Positions 7,759 to 8,783 of a stretch of DNA of 8,783 nucleotides are shown here, piece after piece. The position numbers and the translations under genes are program-made. The stretch is from Opitutus sp. GAS368. Its GTDB lineage: Bacteria; Verrucomicrobiota; Verrucomicrobiia; Opitutales; Opitutaceae. How positions within the stretch are numbered: position 1 is the first letter of the stretch; each line of letters begins with the position of its first letter. The notes beneath the pieces are model-generated. The model was not told the DNA's origin, ran no database searches, and worked only from the letters and a program-made list of their open reading frames with translations. Location of the stretch: assembly GCA_945861235.1 (NCBI GenBank), contig CAMATV010000112.1, positions 1-8,783 of the forward strand, given 5' to 3'.

Positions 7759-8650
7759 TTACAGAAAGGGAGACAGGAGTACTCTGGCGATTTGTTCGGC
7801 GTATTCTAGACGAATAATTTCGGCAGCACTTCGCCGGCGGCACGTTTCTCGGGGCCCTACCATTTGATGAGGAGATCGCGATTGAGGTTGGCCTCGCCAC
7901 CCTGACGGCGGGTCCAGCGCTCGCGCAGCCAGGCTTTGCGACCGGCGACATCAGTGGCTGGAGGGACACTCTTGACATGCTGTGCGCTGCCAGGGGCACC
8001 GCCTTCGTAGTGCTGGGAAGCCATCTCGTGGATGGCAGTGACTTTCAGATCGAACCCATCGTCCACCGCTCCGACAATGTCCGCCTGAAACGGATACGAC
8101 TTTTTGAAGCCGTCGTTGGAATACAGGAACACCGGATTTTTTTTCAAGGGAGGCGCATCGCTGCAGCCATACGGCACCGTCACCATAAAAGCAGCATCCT
8201 GGATGAGCACGCCGACCTAACGATGATCCGGGTGGTAGTCCCACGAGCGATGCCCGATGACGATGTTCGCGCGCCACTCGCGAACAAGGCGGATGATCTT
8301 CTGCCAGCTCTCCAGAGAAGGGATGAGTTCCCCGTCAGGGATGTCCAGCACCTGCGGCTCCGCACCGATGATCGCATCCGCTTTTTCACTTCGGCCAGTC
8401 GCGGTTGCGCCAGCGGTCCACCCGCGGACTGCCAGTGACCGATATCGCCGTTGGTGACGGAGACCAGCTTCACGTGATGCCCGAGCTTCGCCCACTTTGC
8501 CGCCGTGCCGCCCGCCCGGTCTTGCGCGTCGTCAGGGTGCGCGCCGAACACGCTGATGCGCAGTTTGCCGTCATCGGCGGCGGCATGAATCGGAACCAAC
8601 GGCATGCCCGCGACGCACCGGAAGAGTTTGGTGAAAAAGGAAATTTTCAG
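7759..8650 (-). pseudogene. PIG-L/LmbE-type deacetylase, degraded
   Basis: Remnant of an exported zinc-dependent de-N-acetylase of the PIG-L family. The signal-peptide-like start LKISFFTKLF has CTG at 8648-8650 where ATG would be expected; the nearest in-frame ATG is 8764. VFGAHPDDAQDRAGGTAAKW follows: HPDD is the metal/base motif, but Gln replaces the Glu normally two residues later. Next are LVSVTNGDIGHW and PRLAEVKK, where a base is missing in the A5 run 8382-8386. The next frame gives ADAIIGAEPQVLDIPDGELI, then WDYHPDHR with the third zinc ligand. TAG at 8217-8219 interrupts HPDHR-x-VGVLIQDAAFMVTVP, a place where I expect Tyr. The body continues through LKKNPVFLY and EMASQHYEGGAPGSAQ to DLLIKW, then TAG at 7857-7859, again where Tyr is expected (LIKW-x-GPEK). 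A further single-base loss near 7806-7820 would join LEYAEQIARVLLSPFL and a TAA at 7759, five bases before the amidohydrolase ATG; that last step is tentative. Family firm, exact ends uncertain. Confidence 0.8.
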
Positions 8651-8684
8651 GTTCGCCGTGACCGTCGCAGCGATGGCGTGCCGG

Positions 8685-8783
8685 TTAGAACCGCGCGGAG
8701 ATCCCCGACTTGACTTCGGGGCTGAAGCGGTCGGCACCGCGGGCCCGACCCGGGATGTAGACATACGGGGACAATCCGAGCTC
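8685..8783 (-). CDS. C-terminal end of an unidentified upstream gene (partial)
   Basis: A frame open from the right edge gives 32 codons, ELGLSPYVYIPGRARGADRF then SPEVKSGISARF, and a TAA at 8685-8687. The stop lies 34 bp upstream of the CTG where the deacetylase remnant begins, which fits an operon neighbour. A terminal Phe after alternating residues would suit an outer-membrane beta-barrel protein, but the fragment is too short to assign. It could also be chance open sequence. Confidence 0.3.
   Translation of the reverse strand, partial: ELGLSPYVYIPGRARGADRFSPEVKSGISARF

Noticed and set aside
7754..7999. A longer amidohydrolase starting at 7999
   Set aside because: The extra 82 residues are low-complexity, overlap the deacetylase remnant, and would bury a clear signal peptide.
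5067..8219. A variant genetic code with TAG or TAA as sense codons
   Set aside because: The stops fall at positions expecting different residues (Gln, Glu, Tyr), frameshifts accompany them, and the intact nucleotidyltransferase gene uses TAG as its stop.

Overview
The window is GC-rich and gene-dense. It looks like a Gram-negative environmental bacterium, most probably Verrucomicrobiota near Opitutaceae. That placement is inference from protein style: a TonB-dependent receptor with an N-terminal carboxypeptidase-regulatory-like domain, a LysR regulator with Trp in its recognition helix, and a cluster of secreted PIG-L, amidohydrolase and ceramidase-like enzymes. No rRNA, tRNA, CRISPR array, insertion sequence or integrase is visible.

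Left part (1-4071): a TonB-dependent outer-membrane receptor on the minus strand runs off the left edge. It is divergent from an intact LysR-type regulator (3085-4071, plus strand), with a 100-bp shared intergenic region carrying a small dyad. The arrangement suggests that the LysR protein controls the receptor.

Middle (4193-4964, plus strand): a 74-residue helical protein overlaps by 17 bp a 187-residue nucleotidyltransferase-fold protein of the AbiEii/DUF6036 kind. It looks like a toxin-antitoxin-type or nucleotide-transfer module of unknown function. The third acidic position of the fold appears to be Val.

Right part (5067-8783, minus strand): a three-gene cluster in the order PIG-L/LmbE-type deacetylase, Amidohydro_2 metal-dependent hydrolase, neutral/alkaline ceramidase-like hydrolase, preceded at the right edge by the possible tail of another gene. 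Only the central amidohydrolase reads through intact. The ceramidase-like gene carries three single-base contractions (one directly after its start codon, in an ATGA overlap with the amidohydrolase stop) and two in-frame stops. The deacetylase has one clear contraction, a probable second, two stops at expected Tyr positions, no ATG at its signal peptide, and a Gln in place of Glu in its HPDD motif. Longer homopolymers in the same genes are in frame, so simple homopolymer miscalling is not a full explanation.

Working together (inference): the receptor would import a substrate under LysR control, while the three exported hydrolases, all from families that act on amide or related bonds, could have processed an N-acylated compound. 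The receptor, regulator and amidohydrolase appear to be kept while the outer two hydrolases decay. I see no clearly novel system; the selective decay and the small-protein/nucleotidyltransferase pair are the most interesting points.
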